Positions 30,198-31,019 of a stretch of DNA of 31,019 nucleotides are shown here, in pieces. The position numbers and the translations under genes were made by a program. Source of the DNA: a virus; IMG/VR virus record IMGVR_UViG_3300042521_002020, positions 1 to 31,019 of that record. One strand, written 5' to 3'. Numbering within the stretch: position 1 is the first letter of the stretch; every line of letters starts with the position of its first letter. The notes beneath the pieces are model-generated. The model saw only the letters and a program-made list of their open reading frames with translations, searched no databases and was not told the DNA's origin.

Positions 30198-31019
30198 ATG
30201 GCAGAGATATTAATTAATTCACAATCACCGATTGTCCATCAGATCTTTTGGAATGGTGACATTGCAGTTGCTGACGCTTTACCTGTTGTAAAAATATATG
30301 ACGTAACGCTAGATGCAAGAGTTAGCCCTGCCGTACTCCCAACAACCGTACTTGCAACAATAACCTCTACACTAGACGAAAATAATCCTGGAACGTATGT
30401 GGTTAACGTGCCCTATGCTCTTACAAATAGAAACAAAACATTAAAGGTAAATTGGGAATACTCCGTAGGAGGGGTGGCGGTAGTAAGATCAGATGATGTA
30501 CAGGTAGTAACTCCATACATAGACTTCAACTATATTCAAGATCTTGGATATAGCACAGATTCTTCAGACCCGTCATATAAGTCTTACAAAGAATTAATTA
30601 GAGCAGAAAGATATGCTCGTAAACAAATAGAAGAATATACAGGTCAGAAGTTTTATCTCTATGACGAGACCTTGACGGTATATGGGTATGAGTATGATAC
30701 TCTTCCATTGCCAGCTAAAATTTATCAACTTCACACATTGTCTGTAAACGACATACTTCTCAGAGACAATATTAATAATATTGATAATTGGAACTTCCCA
30801 GTTCAAATTTCTGAGAGCGGATATTCAATTAGAATCAATAGAGCAGGAATGGTAGACAATACCGTATATACTGCTAACGGAATGGTTCCTCCAAGTATTC
30901 ACGATTATTCAGGAGTGTTTCACTCTGGAGTTCCTTACAAAGTATTTGCAAGATTTGGCTGGGAGAAAGTTCCTGAGAACGTAGAATTAGCAACAGCTGA
31001 ATTGATGAAAGATTATTTT
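30198..31019 (+). CDS. Head-tail connector (gp6/gp15-like), 3' end missing
   Basis: Open from ATG 30198 to the window edge (274 codons visible, no stop). Residues 1-105 form an Ig-like beta domain (IFWNGDIAVADALPVVKIYD; NNPGTYVVNVPYAL). Residues about 125-150 (YKSYKELIRAERYARKQIEE, then YTGQKF) and the last visible helix (FGWEKVPENVELATAELMKD) match the helical core of gp6/gp15-type adaptors that sit under the portal. The extra N-terminal beta domain is an addition to the usual short connector. The ribosome binding site is weak. The gene follows the 29782 gene after 14 bases and is presumably cotranscribed. Confidence 0.75.
   Translation, partial: MAEILINSQSPIVHQIFWNGDIAVADALPVVKIYDVTLDARVSPAVLPTTVLATITSTLDENNPGTYVVNVPYALTNRNKTLKVNWEYSVGGVAVVRSDDVQVVTPYIDFNYIQDLGYSTDSSDPSYKSYKELIRAERYARKQIEEYTGQKFYLYDETLTVYGYEYDTLPLPAKIYQLHTLSVNDILLRDNINNIDNWNFPVQISESGYSIRINRAGMVDNTVYTANGMVPPSIHDYSGVFHSGVPYKVFARFGWEKVPENVELATAELMKDYF

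Noticed and set aside
1-31019. tRNA, rRNA, integrase, attachment sites or insertion sequences
   Set aside because: All gaps are under about 105 bases and are accounted for. I saw no cloverleaf-like sequence, transposase or recombinase motif.

Overview
The window is a late structural region of a double-stranded DNA tailed phage. All 32 supported coding regions lie on the + strand. They are packed with gaps of a few bases or ATGA/TAATG overlaps, and no gene-free stretch exceeds about 105 bases. The DNA is AT-rich by eye. Head genes identify it as a phage: portal (25667), XkdF-like prohead protease fused to a scaffold (27304), HK97-fold major capsid protein (28627), a SAP/HeH-like head protein (29782) and the start of a head-tail connector (30198, runs off the right edge). 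No terminase, tape measure, lysis, replication, integrase or tRNA gene is visible.

The host is not directly shown. An aquatic actinobacterium of low GC is my best guess (inference). Three genes have an excellent -10 box 6-9 bases before the ATG and no Shine-Dalgarno, which is the layout of leaderless actinobacterial mRNAs. A PASTA domain points to peptidoglycan contact, and the N-terminus of the 7633 fibre resembles actinophage minor tail proteins. Many fibre modules also resemble those of marine cyanophages and pelagiphages.

Layout. (1) 3-5285: fibre and adhesin genes, including a collagen-like fibre (1543) and a second fibre (2727) that both carry a cupredoxin-like domain with intact type-1 copper ligands, then a PASTA/NPGF-repeat/Hint protein (4203). 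(2) 5266-7584: a possible GNAT-like protein, two degenerate double-stranded beta-helix proteins and one apparently intact prolyl-4-hydroxylase-like Fe(II)/2-oxoglutarate oxygenase. (3) 7633-16293: large fibres and adhesins (a repeat fibre, a second collagen-like fibre, a 1186-residue structural protein, and a seven-FN3 fibre). (4) 16293-23491: three successive cassettes, each a candidate receptor-binding protein followed by a small chaperone-like protein and small beta-sandwich proteins. Two of the receptor-binding proteins are clear paralogues. (5) 23524-25269: a two-LamG tail protein. (6) 25332-31019: the head module, with a strong terminator after the capsid gene.

Taken together, about 25 kb is devoted to host-contact proteins with a dedicated modification cluster in the middle. 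The most unusual points are the copper-site-like domains on fibres, the pairing of a prolyl hydroxylase with X-Pro-Gly-containing repeats, the Hint domain on a PASTA adhesin, and fibre genes lying directly upstream of the portal, where a terminase would be usual.
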